Shown here: positions 1 through 8,151 of the stretch, piece after piece
Layout of the letters: the number at the start of each line of letters is the position of its first letter
Position numbering within the stretch: the first letter of the stretch is position 1
Origin: Gelidibacter japonicus
GTDB taxonomy: Bacteria; Bacteroidota; Bacteroidia; Flavobacteriales; Flavobacteriaceae
Assembly: GCF_010725055.1 (NCBI RefSeq)
Contig: NZ_BJKB01000002.1
Span: 62,001-126,000 of the forward strand
Direction: 5' to 3'
DNA length: 64,000 nt
Notes under the pieces: model-generated
What the model saw: only the letters and a program-made list of their open reading frames with translations
What the model was told of the DNA's origin: nothing
Databases searched by the model: none
Program-made: the position numbers and the translations under genes

Positions 1-46
1 ATTTGTAAAGTCTTTGCCCACACATCCTTCTGAAAATTCGATTTAT

Positions 47-565
47 ATGAACCATTCCAAACTCTTAGTCTCCGTCTTTTTTCTTTTGATATTTGCCTGT
101 AAAAAAACGACTCAAAAAGAGCAAAGAGAATTAATTTCTACTGATCACCAATTAGAAAAATCGATCGAAAAGAAAACGGATAGCATTTATAAAACAAGAA
201 AAGTCTACGTTCCCGTTTATTCTGACATTTACCAACGCACACGAAATGAAAGAACATTGCTCACTTCAACCCTAAGCATTCATAATACCAGCGAGACAGA
301 TACATTATATCTCAGTCGTATTGATTATTACAATACCGAAGGAAAGTTGGTTCGAAAATATATAGAATCGACCATTTTCCTAACCACGTTTGAAACTTTG
401 GAATATGTTGTAGATGAAGAGGATAAAACAGGTGGATCGGGCGCCAATTTTATAATTGAATGGTATGGAAACGAAAAGCTCAATCCCATTTTTCAAGCTG
501 TCATGATCGGTGGTTTGGGCAACAAATCATTTTCATTTACCACAGAAGGCGTGGAGGTAGAATGA
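47..565 (+). CDS. DUF3124 family lipoprotein
   Basis: Small predicted lipoprotein of 172 residues. The start at 47 is preferred over the ATG at 14 because it places a basic residue and a hydrophobic stretch directly before a lipobox-like FACK, with the acylated Cys around residue 18. The body (VYVPVYSDIYQR, then alternating strands ending in AVMIGG) matches my memory of DUF3124 proteins, which have no established function. It lies alone upstream of the FKBP gene, about 250 bases away. The start choice is inference and the family call is moderately sure. Confidence 0.7.
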   Translation: MNHSKLLVSVFFLLIFACKKTTQKEQRELISTDHQLEKSIEKKTDSIYKTRKVYVPVYSDIYQRTRNERTLLTSTLSIHNTSETDTLYLSRIDYYNTEGKLVRKYIESTIFLTTFETLEYVVDEEDKTGGSGANFIIEWYGNEKLNPIFQAVMIGGLGNKSFSFTTEGVEVE

Positions 566-819
566 GATTTGACATGCTGCACAAATTAAAAAGTGTTTAG
601 AAATTTGATATCACATCATTGTGAAATGTCCTTCTTCGCATAACATAACACAAAATCCCATAATTTTAATTATTAATGCTTTAACTAGCATATTTATATC
701 TCTATAATGGTATAAAGTAGTTAAGTTTTTCTTAAATACTCCATAAACTTCCTTAGTCGCCCTTTATTTTATTCTTTAAGCAGTAGTTTTGTACTTTATT
801 AAAAAACAAAAACACAATT
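566..819. other. Intergenic spacer upstream of FKBP gene
   Basis: AT-rich spacer without a credible reading frame. A promoter-like TAGTTTTG is seen near its right end, 28 bases before the FKBP start; nothing else was recognised. Confidence 0.5.
784..791 (+). promoter_or_regulatory. Bacteroidota -7 element of FKBP gene
   Basis: TAGTTTTG fits the TAnnTTTG -7 consensus of Bacteroidota sigma-ABfr. It lies 28 bases before the ATG at 820. A clear TTTG -33 partner is not visible, so the call rests on one box and position. Confidence 0.5.
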
Positions 820-1248
820 ATGAGTCAAGTAAAAGTAAATGACACAGTAAAAGTACATTACACGGGTAAGTTAACCAATGGTCAAGTTTTTGACAGTTCT
901 TTAGAGCGTGAGCCTTTAGAAATTACGGTCGGCGAAGGTAAACTGATTCCGGGTTTTGAAAATGCTCTCCTCAACATGCAAGTGAACGAGAAAAAAACAG
1001 TCGAAATTGGAAAAGAGGAAGCTTATGGTGACATCCAAAAAGAACTCTTTCATCAAGTTACAAAAGATCAATTGCCTCAAGATATCCAGCCAGAAGTTGG
1101 CATGGGATTAGCTTCCAAAGCGCCTGATGGCACTGAGCACCAGTTTAGAGTGGTTGAAGTTCAGGAAGATCATATCGTTGTAGATGGAAACCATCCATTA
1201 GCAGGTCAAGATTTAGTTTTCGATTTAGAATTGGTTGAAATCAAATAA
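820..1248 (+). CDS. SlyD-like FKBP-type peptidyl-prolyl cis-trans isomerase
   Basis: Cytoplasmic proline isomerase/chaperone of 142 residues, the usual SlyD-like length. It begins MSQVKVNDTVKVHYTG, continues GQVFDSS and a P-G-F-E-N-A-L segment of the FKBP fold, and ends with the conserved DGNHPLAG and a DLELVEIK strand. There is no signal peptide. An insert-in-flap chaperone segment occupies roughly residues 65-120. The 3' 240 bases recur at 7806-8042 as a truncated copy in front of mpl, and this intact copy is followed by a decayed piece of the mpl 3' end. The gene therefore marks the left edge of an apparent integration. It has its own promoter box and a strong terminator. Confidence 0.93.
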   Translation: MSQVKVNDTVKVHYTGKLTNGQVFDSSLEREPLEITVGEGKLIPGFENALLNMQVNEKKTVEIGKEEAYGDIQKELFHQVTKDQLPQDIQPEVGMGLASKAPDGTEHQFRVVEVQEDHIVVDGNHPLAGQDLVFDLELVEIK

Positions 1249-1905
1249 ATCAGATATATTTTTATTTCAAAAAGCCATTTACTTATCGTGAATGGCTTTT
1301 TTAATTTAGGTGCTATAAATTCAGATCTGCGTCTATAATTTGATGATCTAAATACATTAGACCGTCAAATTCTTCACAACTGATCCAAGCCTTATAAAAG
1401 GCAGAAAAGAGTTTTCAAATATGAGTGGGTCCTAATTCAAGAACGTCAGGGTCCGACCGGCTCGGGCGGGCAAACCCATGAAGTATGAATAAGGAATTGC
1501 CTTTTTGATCGAGGTGAGCTTCGGACCATTAAAACCCACTGGTGGAAATAAAGGCGATACTGGCGTACACTTCGACCGAATGAAGGAGTTTTTCATTCAG
1601 CACCTGATTCTAAAATAGCAACTTATAATGGTGGTACTTTCTAAATCATAGATTATGTTAAGTGTAAATACCAATGTAAACAGCGTGGAAACACCATCAG
1701 AGTTGATTAATCCAAAAAACACTATCTAAAACCCCAGAAACTCAAGAGACTACATTAAGCTTTTATTAATTTCAATTTAATCTTCACAAAAATATCGTTT
1801 AATAACTTTTACTGATGTTGGCTTAATTTAATTTCTATCCTCGGTACTCAATTAACCCTGAAAGGATAGACAATTGATATTCTTATTTTAAATTCGGTCA
1901 GTTAA
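1249..1905. other. Intergenic stretch with decayed mpl 3' remnant
   Basis: After the terminator, about 1303-1375 still matches the sequence between the FKBP remnant and the end of mpl near 8.1 kb. It includes a remnant of the mpl C-terminus: on the minus strand, VKNLTV-stop instead of VKGLMV-stop. Homology then fades by roughly 1410. From 1410 to 1905 no credible gene is seen. A GC-rich patch near 1450-1470 (CGGCTCGGGCGGGC) resembles a degenerate copy of the window's hairpin modules. Confidence 0.6.
1269..1302 (+). terminator. Rho-independent terminator after FKBP gene
   Basis: An 11-bp perfect stem (AAAAAGCCATT / AATGGCTTTTT) with an 11-base loop and a T-run, 20 bases after the stop codon. 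The same hairpin is duplicated at 8063-8096. Confidence 0.85.
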
Positions 1906-3159
1906 TCAGTCTTTTTTTTGATTGCAATAGGTCATTACAGCTCTAAAAATTTGTTCTCTTATTGGGCTGAGATTATAATACGACCGATTTAGCAATAATC
2001 CCATGTTCTGACGGTTTATTAATAGAACAATCGACAAGTCGTATTGTGGAATAACGACAATGCTTGTCCCCGTAAAACCCGTGTGTCCATAACTGCCGCT
2101 TGGTGCATTCTTCATAAAAGAATTGGTAGCGTCCATTGCCCATCCCAATCCATTTTTAAATTTATCTTGGGTTAAAAATAAACTGATGGTCTTTTCAGAT
2201 ATAAATTGAAGATTTCCTGCTTGACCATTATTTTTTAAAACATCAAGTACTTTTTGTAAGTCAGAAACAGTAGAAAAAAGCCCAGCATGCCCCGAAATAC
2301 CGTTGCTGGCGTACCAGGCATTGCCGTCATTCACTTCACCTTTTAAGGTATAATTGCGCCATCCATTCCATTGGTCAGGACTGATACTATCTATCGAAAA
2401 TCCGAGAACCGGATCAGATACCATCCTTTTCTCGTAAGGATTACCGTGGGATGTGGCGGATATTTTAATCTCAATTCCGTTTTTTAACGGATTGAACATA
2501 GTGTGCTCCATCTTAAGGGGCTTAAAAATATTTTGATACATAAATTGCTCTAAGGTCAGTTTTGATACAGTTTCAACAATCTCTCCTAACAAAATAAACC
2601 CTAAATCACTATAATGCCTGCCGCCACCTACGGGGTATTTTAAAGGTAGATTATCAATAAGCTTATAGACTTCCTGTTTGTTATTGCCAAAATAATATAG
2701 GGGGTACCATTCATAAAGCCCTGAGGTATGGCTTAACAAATGTCCAATGGTTATTTTACTTTTTTCCGGAGAATCAAAGGCCTTAATATATTTTACTACA
2801 GGATCTTCAATATTTATAAGCCCCGAATCAACCAGCAACATTATAGAGGTAGTGGTACCGATAACTTTTGTAAGTGAAGCAATATCGTAAAGATGATCAA
2901 CGGTTGTTTTTTCAGGATTGGCAAGAATTTGATGATTAAACTCCTTAATAGAGGCATAACCATAAGCCTTTTTATGAATCTCTTGATTGCCTTGCTTTAT
3001 TAAAATAACTGCTCCTGGAATTTTAGAATTATCTATTGAGGCCTGCAAAATAGTATTGATTTCGGAAATAAGTTTTTCTTTATCATTCTTGTTTTGCCCA
3101 AAGGAGGTATGGTAAAGTAAGAGCAATGAAATAAATGATAGAATTATTTTTTTAGGCAT
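1906..3159 (-). CDS. Secreted serine hydrolase (beta-lactamase/PBP-like, S12 family)
   Basis: Serine hydrolase of the beta-lactamase/D-alanyl-D-alanine peptidase superfamily, 417 residues from the ATG at 3159. That start gives MPKK plus a hydrophobic signal peptide ending near SFGQ; the longer ATG at 3192 only adds an unlikely leader. Catalytic motifs visible are S95-L-T-K98 (nucleophile and general base), Y183-S-D (the YxN-type motif) and a C-terminal YGHTGFTGT in place of KTG. The HTG form is typical of class C-like esterases and peptidases rather than true beta-lactamases. It diverges from the SusC gene and sits with it inside the duplicated FKBP/mpl junctions, so it may process the substrate taken up by SusCD. 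The substrate is unknown. Confidence 0.85.
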   Translation of the reverse strand: MPKKIILSFISLLLLYHTSFGQNKNDKEKLISEINTILQASIDNSKIPGAVILIKQGNQEIHKKAYGYASIKEFNHQILANPEKTTVDHLYDIASLTKVIGTTTSIMLLVDSGLINIEDPVVKYIKAFDSPEKSKITIGHLLSHTSGLYEWYPLYYFGNNKQEVYKLIDNLPLKYPVGGGRHYSDLGFILLGEIVETVSKLTLEQFMYQNIFKPLKMEHTMFNPLKNGIEIKISATSHGNPYEKRMVSDPVLGFSIDSISPDQWNGWRNYTLKGEVNDGNAWYASNGISGHAGLFSTVSDLQKVLDVLKNNGQAGNLQFISEKTISLFLTQDKFKNGLGWAMDATNSFMKNAPSGSYGHTGFTGTSIVVIPQYDLSIVLLINRQNMGLLLNRSYYNLSPIREQIFRAVMTYCNQKKD

Positions 3160-3416
3160 AAATAATTTATTTAGAATAGCTACAATAAACATATTTTAAT
3201 AAAAACGAAGACACATCTCTTTATCACTGGGCATTAATCAAAAATAGTACAACGTGACATTGAAAGATGCCATATTTCAAAAAATACATTTTTATGAACA
3301 TTATAAAGATAGAACCAAAATAAATTAACAAAAAACGATTTAAAATAGCAAAAACATCATATAAAACTTATTAAATTTTTATATTTTTCGACCAACTAAC
3401 CAATAATTCTATTCCA
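3160..3416. promoter_or_regulatory. Divergent promoter region hydrolase/SusC
   Basis: An AT-rich 257-base region between divergent genes that must carry both promoters. I see no perfect TAnnTTTG box. TATATTTTTCG about 40 bases before the SusC ATG is the nearest candidate on the plus strand. Confidence 0.35.
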
Positions 3417-6400
3417 ATGAAAATAACCGATGAAAGGCTCTTACATGGTAAGTGTTTTCGATTTTTGAGCAGCTTTTTATTGTTGTTCATGTTTGGCTTT
3501 GGCTCATATAGTCAATCAACTTATACATTACGAGGTAATGTAAAAGATAATTTAGGCGGACCAGCAATGGGTGTTACGGTTCAAATTAAAAACACAAATC
3601 ATGGAGCAATAACTGACTTTGCTGGCAACTACGACTTAAGTGCGACAATTGACGCAGGAAGTTACACACTTGTCTTCAGATCGTTAGGACTTTCAACTAA
3701 GGAGGTGAAAATTACTTTAGGCCAACAGACTGATGTCGTGACTGATGTCGTTATGGCTGATGATATTTTGGGATTGGATCAAGTAGTCATCACGGGTGCA
3801 GGAGCATTGACAGCCAAAAAACAACTTGGTAATACCATTTCAAGTGTTAAAGGTTCCGTAATTTCTGAATCTGGCGCTACTGATATTACTGGAGGTCTTT
3901 CAGGAAAGCTCGCTGGGATTCAGGTAACCCAAAATTCAGGTGATCCCGCTGCAGGTATCAGTGTAAGGTTAAGAAGTGCGAGCACGGTTAATGGAAGTTC
4001 AGATCCATTATATATTATTGATGGAGTAATTGTTAATAATAATTCCACAGATGTTTTGGGCACAACTAGTGTTGTTCAAAACAGGCTGTCTGATATAAGT
4101 CCACAAGATATAGATAGAATTGAGGTCATAAAAGGAGCTGCTGCCGCTGCAATATATGGCTCGCGGGCAAGTAACGGTGTCGTGCAAATTTTTACTAAAA
4201 AAGGGAAAACTGGAAAACCGGTGATCACTTTTTCTACTAGCATGAATTTCAACTCTTTAAGAAAAAAGCGTGATTTTAATCAGGAACCTTTAGACTGGGC
4301 TTCTAGTGACATTACTAATCTTACCACAGTTGCCGCAACAAGATATGACTATCAAGACATGGTGTTTCAAAATTCAATGGGAACCGATAACTACGTTTCC
4401 CTATCTGGAGGGAGTGAGAATACCGATTATTTTGCGTCATTTTCATATTTAAACAATGATGGGATTCTTAAAAGTACAAATTATGAAAGACAAGGTGGTA
4501 GAATTCGGGTCAATCAAGTCTTTAATGATTGGATATCCGCATCTTTTGGAACATATTTTTCAACAAGCAACAGTCAAGACCAACCTAATGGTGGTTATGT
4601 TGCTGGGGTGCTGCCAACGATATTATTTACAAATAATACGATAGATCCAAAGCCCGATGCAGACGGTAACTATCCAACGATGACGTTCTATCCAAATATT
4701 TTGGAATACATAAACACCTTCGATTTCAATCAAAAGAACAATAGAACTATTAGTGATTTACAGCTTAACTTAAAGCCTACAGATGGACTTAAAATCACCT
4801 ATATTCTTGGTTATGACAATTCAGAGTCAATTGGAAACTCCTATATACCTATAGGAACTACTACAATGGTAATTGGTAGTGCAAGCACTACGACTGTTAG
4901 TACAAAACAATTCAATAGTGATTTAAATGGTTCTTTTGACAAGGATATTAACGATATTTTAAAATCAACAACTACAGTAGGGTTTTCTTGGCAATCAGAT
5001 CAAACGATGTATCGTTCTATTTCAGGAAGCGGATTGGCATTAGGGGTTAAAACCACGGATGGTGCTGCTTCAATTTCTACGAATGAAAGTAGAAGTGAGA
5101 GATCGTTCTGGGGAGGCTTTTTACAGCAGACTTTTGGAATAAGCGGAAAGCTTTTTCTGACAGGAGCCATTAGACTAGATGGATCTTCGGTATTTGGCAA
5201 AGATGAAAGAAATCAATTATACCCTAAAGCAAGCATGTCATATTTAGTTTCAGAAGAAGATTTCTGGAAGGACAATCTGGCATCTTCAATCAATAGTTTT
5301 AAGGTAAGGGGTGCTTGGGGTCAAGCGGGGAACCTAACAGCCATCGGACCATTTGATAGGTTGTCAAACTATTCGGCTATTAGTATCGATGGAAGTTCCG
5401 GTTTAATTGCTCCTACTCAATTGGGTAATGCTAATCTAAAACCTGAAAGACAGACAGAGTTAGAGTTTGGTATTGATATGGGATTGTTTGACAATAGGAT
5501 AGGTTTAGAGCTAACCTATTACAAACAAGACATTGAGGACCTTCTTTTGGCAAGAACACTGTCACCTTCTACAGGTTTTGGTTCAAGGGTTGAAAATATA
5601 GGGATCATGACAAATAGAGGTTTTGAAGCAATGATTACGGCAACTCCTATTCAAACCAATAATTTTAGTTGGACAATTACAGGGACTTATTCTACAAACA
5701 AAAATGAAGTAAATAATATTGAAGGAGAGCAATTTGGTATTGGGAACTTTGGTTTTTCAGTTGCTAAGAACGGACAACCTTTAGGCGTCTTCTATCAAGG
5801 TTTTTATGCAAGAAATCCAGATGGCAGCCTACTATTAACACCAGGAGGTTTGCCTCAGAGAGAGAAAGGCTCACTTGATGCAAACGGCAATCCAGTTCCA
5901 GAGAGAGATGGTACAGGTCAACCTAGTGGAGCAAATTTAAGTAAGGTCATTGGAGATCCAAATCCTGACTTTACAGCCTCTTTGACTAATGAACTAAAAT
6001 ATAAAAACTTTTCTTTTAGAATGCAGTTTGATGCTGTTCAAGGAGGTGACGTTTTAAGTTGGGATACACGTATGTTCTATCGATTTGGAGGAGGTCCGGA
6101 AACAGCTAAGGAATTAAGAGGAGAGAGTGTAAGGGGAACTGGAGCGGCTAAGTTTGGAATTGCAGAATCTTATATTGAAGATGGATCTTATATAAAACTT
6201 CGAGAATTGTCCACCTCCTATTTATTAAAAGACCCTTTTAAGGGGGTGAATAGTATTAAATTCACCATATCTGGACGTAATTTGTTTTCAATCGACAATT
6301 TCTCAGGTTACGATCCTGAAGTAAATATGGATGGGCAAAGCAATGGTTCTAGAGGAGGTGTTATGGGACTGGTTCCTATTCCTAGGGTAATCAAGCTTGG

Positions 6401-6419
6401 CCTCATTGCTTCATTTTAA
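3417..6419 (+). CDS. SusC/RagA-family TonB-dependent outer-membrane transporter
   Basis: TonB-dependent receptor of 1000 residues, normal for the SusC/RagA family. After a signal peptide ending near GSYSQ comes a CarboxypepD_reg-like domain (about residues 38-115; TLRGNVKDNLGGPAMGVTV). A plug domain follows (about 120-260) with the SusC signature PLYIIDGV and the run RIEVIKGAAAAAIYGSRASNGV. The rest is the beta barrel, ending in the aromatic IPRVIKLGLIASF. It imports nutrients too large for porins, with the SusD partner 26 bases downstream as lid. No glycoside hydrolase, sulfatase, sigma/anti-sigma or HTCS gene accompanies it, so the substrate cannot be assigned. Both genes lie inside the putative integrated segment. 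Confidence 0.95.
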   Translation: MKITDERLLHGKCFRFLSSFLLLFMFGFGSYSQSTYTLRGNVKDNLGGPAMGVTVQIKNTNHGAITDFAGNYDLSATIDAGSYTLVFRSLGLSTKEVKITLGQQTDVVTDVVMADDILGLDQVVITGAGALTAKKQLGNTISSVKGSVISESGATDITGGLSGKLAGIQVTQNSGDPAAGISVRLRSASTVNGSSDPLYIIDGVIVNNNSTDVLGTTSVVQNRLSDISPQDIDRIEVIKGAAAAAIYGSRASNGVVQIFTKKGKTGKPVITFSTSMNFNSLRKKRDFNQEPLDWASSDITNLTTVAATRYDYQDMVFQNSMGTDNYVSLSGGSENTDYFASFSYLNNDGILKSTNYERQGGRIRVNQVFNDWISASFGTYFSTSNSQDQPNGGYVAGVLPTILFTNNTIDPKPDADGNYPTMTFYPNILEYINTFDFNQKNNRTISDLQLNLKPTDGLKITYILGYDNSESIGNSYIPIGTTTMVIGSASTTTVSTKQFNSDLNGSFDKDINDILKSTTTVGFSWQSDQTMYRSISGSGLALGVKTTDGAASISTNESRSERSFWGGFLQQTFGISGKLFLTGAIRLDGSSVFGKDERNQLYPKASMSYLVSEEDFWKDNLASSINSFKVRGAWGQAGNLTAIGPFDRLSNYSAISIDGSSGLIAPTQLGNANLKPERQTELEFGIDMGLFDNRIGLELTYYKQDIEDLLLARTLSPSTGFGSRVENIGIMTNRGFEAMITATPIQTNNFSWTITGTYSTNKNEVNNIEGEQFGIGNFGFSVAKNGQPLGVFYQGFYARNPDGSLLLTPGGLPQREKGSLDANGNPVPERDGTGQPSGANLSKVIGDPNPDFTASLTNELKYKNFSFRMQFDAVQGGDVLSWDTRMFYRFGGGPETAKELRGESVRGTGAAKFGIAESYIEDGSYIKLRELSTSYLLKDPFKGVNSIKFTISGRNLFSIDNFSGYDPEVNMDGQSNGSRGGVMGLVPIPRVIKLGLIASF

Positions 6420-6445
6420 GTATCATAATCAAAAAACAAAAAAAG

Positions 6446-7792
6446 ATGAAACATATAAAGTTATATACAATCATAGGTGTTTTGCTTATCGGTAGTGGTC
6501 TATTCACTGCTTGCGACACCGATTTTGAAAACCCGAACAATCCAACAGAAGATGTTGTTTTAGGGACTAAAGGAGGTCTTTTTGCTTTAGCTACTGGTAT
6601 CAGGCAATACTATTCAGTATTTGCTTTGAGACAAATAATTGAAGCTCCAGGCATTACAACAAGAGAGTTGGGAGTAACCAATACATTTTTAAATATTAAT
6701 GAATTGGCCAGAGGAGGCGCTGAATTACCTAGTGAAAGTGGCGGTATCACCAATCCTTGGATTGTTTTTCTACGAGCCAAAGGAATGTCTGAATCACTAA
6801 TTGAAGGCGCAAATACAGTAGAACTTTCAAGTGGAACAAAAAGCGGATTATTGGCTTATGGCAATTTATTTAAAGCAATGTCTTTAGGCTCCCTAATTGA
6901 AATGTTTGAGCAAGTCCCGATCAACAACTCCGCTGATGGTGCAGCTCCATTTAGTGATAGAGCAACCGTGTTGACCACTTGCATTGCATTGTTAAAGGAA
7001 GCACGGGATGTACTGGCAACAACACCAATGTCGGATGAGTTTAAGTCATCGGTTCTATGGTCTGAATTTAATATGGAAAAAACAATCAATGCTTATCTAT
7101 CGCGATATGAGTTGATGGCAGGCAATTATGATGGAGCAATAGAGGCAGCTAATGCCGTATTAAATAATAGTGATGCTACAATTTCAATGTGGGTTTATGA
7201 CGCTAACAACCAAAATCCTATTTGGAATAGAACGGTCAATTCGACCGATTTAAAACCGCAAACAAATTTTGGGTTATTAGGAGCTTATGTGCCCGAGGCA
7301 GGTGACGAGCGTGTTGGTTTTTATCTAGGCGCTGATCTTGGCTTTGCCAATGCAGACGCTGGAGGACAAGCGATTAGTGAGATGCTTGGTTTTTTTGCTA
7401 CCAATACATCGTCTATTCCAATGTACCTACCTGGTGAAATGCTATTAATTAAAGCAGAAGCCTATGCAAGAAAAGACATATTAGACAAAGCAGTTGAGCA
7501 ATTGAATTTAGTTAGACAAAAAAATAATGACCCACTTGGTGTCAATGCTAACCTTCCTGCTTGGGCAGGTGATGAAACCAACCAGAATGCTATTTTAGAA
7601 GAGATATATAAAAACAGAAGTATCGAGCTTTTTTTAACAGGGTTGAGGTTTGAGGACAGTAAAAGGTTCCATCCTAATTTTGTTGTTCCTATGGAATCTA
7701 ATACAACAAATGAAAGGAACAGAAATTATTACCCTTATCCGTCAATAGAACGGGAGAATAATCCAAATACGCCTGCAGACCCTTCGATTTGA
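6446..7792 (+). CDS. SusD/RagB-family surface lipoprotein
   Basis: Substrate-binding lipoprotein partner of the SusC transporter just upstream, 448 residues. The N-terminus has a hydrophobic signal with lipobox LFTAC (Cys at about residue 23), followed by DTDFENPNNPTED, the usual start of mature RagB/SusD proteins. The C-terminal region contains the helix ELFLTGLRFEDSKRF, characteristic of SusD-like C-terminal domains, and a TPR-like segment around LLIKAEAYARKDILDKAVEQLNLVRQ. It is predicted to act as the extracellular lid over SusC. The stop codon lies only about 14 bases before homology to the FKBP gene resumes, so this gene abuts the right junction of the duplicated segment. Confidence 0.93.
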   Translation: MKHIKLYTIIGVLLIGSGLFTACDTDFENPNNPTEDVVLGTKGGLFALATGIRQYYSVFALRQIIEAPGITTRELGVTNTFLNINELARGGAELPSESGGITNPWIVFLRAKGMSESLIEGANTVELSSGTKSGLLAYGNLFKAMSLGSLIEMFEQVPINNSADGAAPFSDRATVLTTCIALLKEARDVLATTPMSDEFKSSVLWSEFNMEKTINAYLSRYELMAGNYDGAIEAANAVLNNSDATISMWVYDANNQNPIWNRTVNSTDLKPQTNFGLLGAYVPEAGDERVGFYLGADLGFANADAGGQAISEMLGFFATNTSSIPMYLPGEMLLIKAEAYARKDILDKAVEQLNLVRQKNNDPLGVNANLPAWAGDETNQNAILEEIYKNRSIELFLTGLRFEDSKRFHPNFVVPMESNTTNERNRNYYPYPSIERENNPNTPADPSI

Positions 7793-7805
7793 AATTCTAG
7801 AATGA

Positions 7806-8042
7806 AATGACGAACCTTATGATGACATCCAAAAAGAACTCTTTCATCAAGTTACAAAAGATCAATTGCCACAAGATATTCAGCCAGAAGTTGGCATGGG
7901 ATTAGCTTCCAAAGCGCCTGATGGCACTGAGCACCAGTTTAGAGTGGTTGAAGTTCAGGAAGATCATATCGTCGTAGGCGAAAACCATCCATTGGCAGGT
8001 CAAGATTTAGTTTTCGATTTAGAATTGGTTGAAATCAAATAA
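7806..8042 (+). pseudogene. Truncated 3' fragment of SlyD-like FKBP gene
   Basis: A second copy of the last 78 codons of the FKBP gene at 820-1248, without start codon or N-terminal half. An in-frame TGA lies just upstream at 7803. Between 1022-1248 and 7816-8042 I count eight base differences in 227 positions. Several change residues: AYGD becomes PYDD, and the conserved DGNHPLAG becomes GENHPLAG, consistent with loss of constraint or a foreign donor. It is followed by the same terminator and then by mpl, which is presumably the ancestral neighbour. Not expected to make a functional isomerase. Confidence 0.85.
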
Positions 8043-8062
8043 ATCAGACATATTTTTATTTC

Positions 8063-8096
8063 AAAAAGCCATTTACTTATCGTGAATGGCTTTTTT
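8063..8096 (+). terminator. Duplicated rho-independent terminator
   Basis: Identical to the hairpin at 1269-1302 (AAAAAGCCATT / AATGGCTTTTT). It now lies between the FKBP remnant and the 3' end of mpl, so it can terminate SusD read-through and, being symmetric, possibly mpl. Confidence 0.75.
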
Positions 8097-8151
8097 AATT
8101 TAGGTGCTATAAATTCAGATCTGCGTCTATAAATCTGATGCTCTAAATACA

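Larger units (their letters stand above)
7793..8151. other. SusD-mpl spacer: FKBP remnant and terminator
   Basis: Apart from the 237-base FKBP pseudogene and its hairpin, this stretch holds only the short run-out to the mpl stop codon. The two genes on either side of it converge. Confidence 0.7.

Noticed and set aside
1410-1905. Possible small gene between FKBP and the hydrolase
   Set aside because: No frame of useful length, no recognisable motif, and partial similarity to decayed mpl and module repeats.
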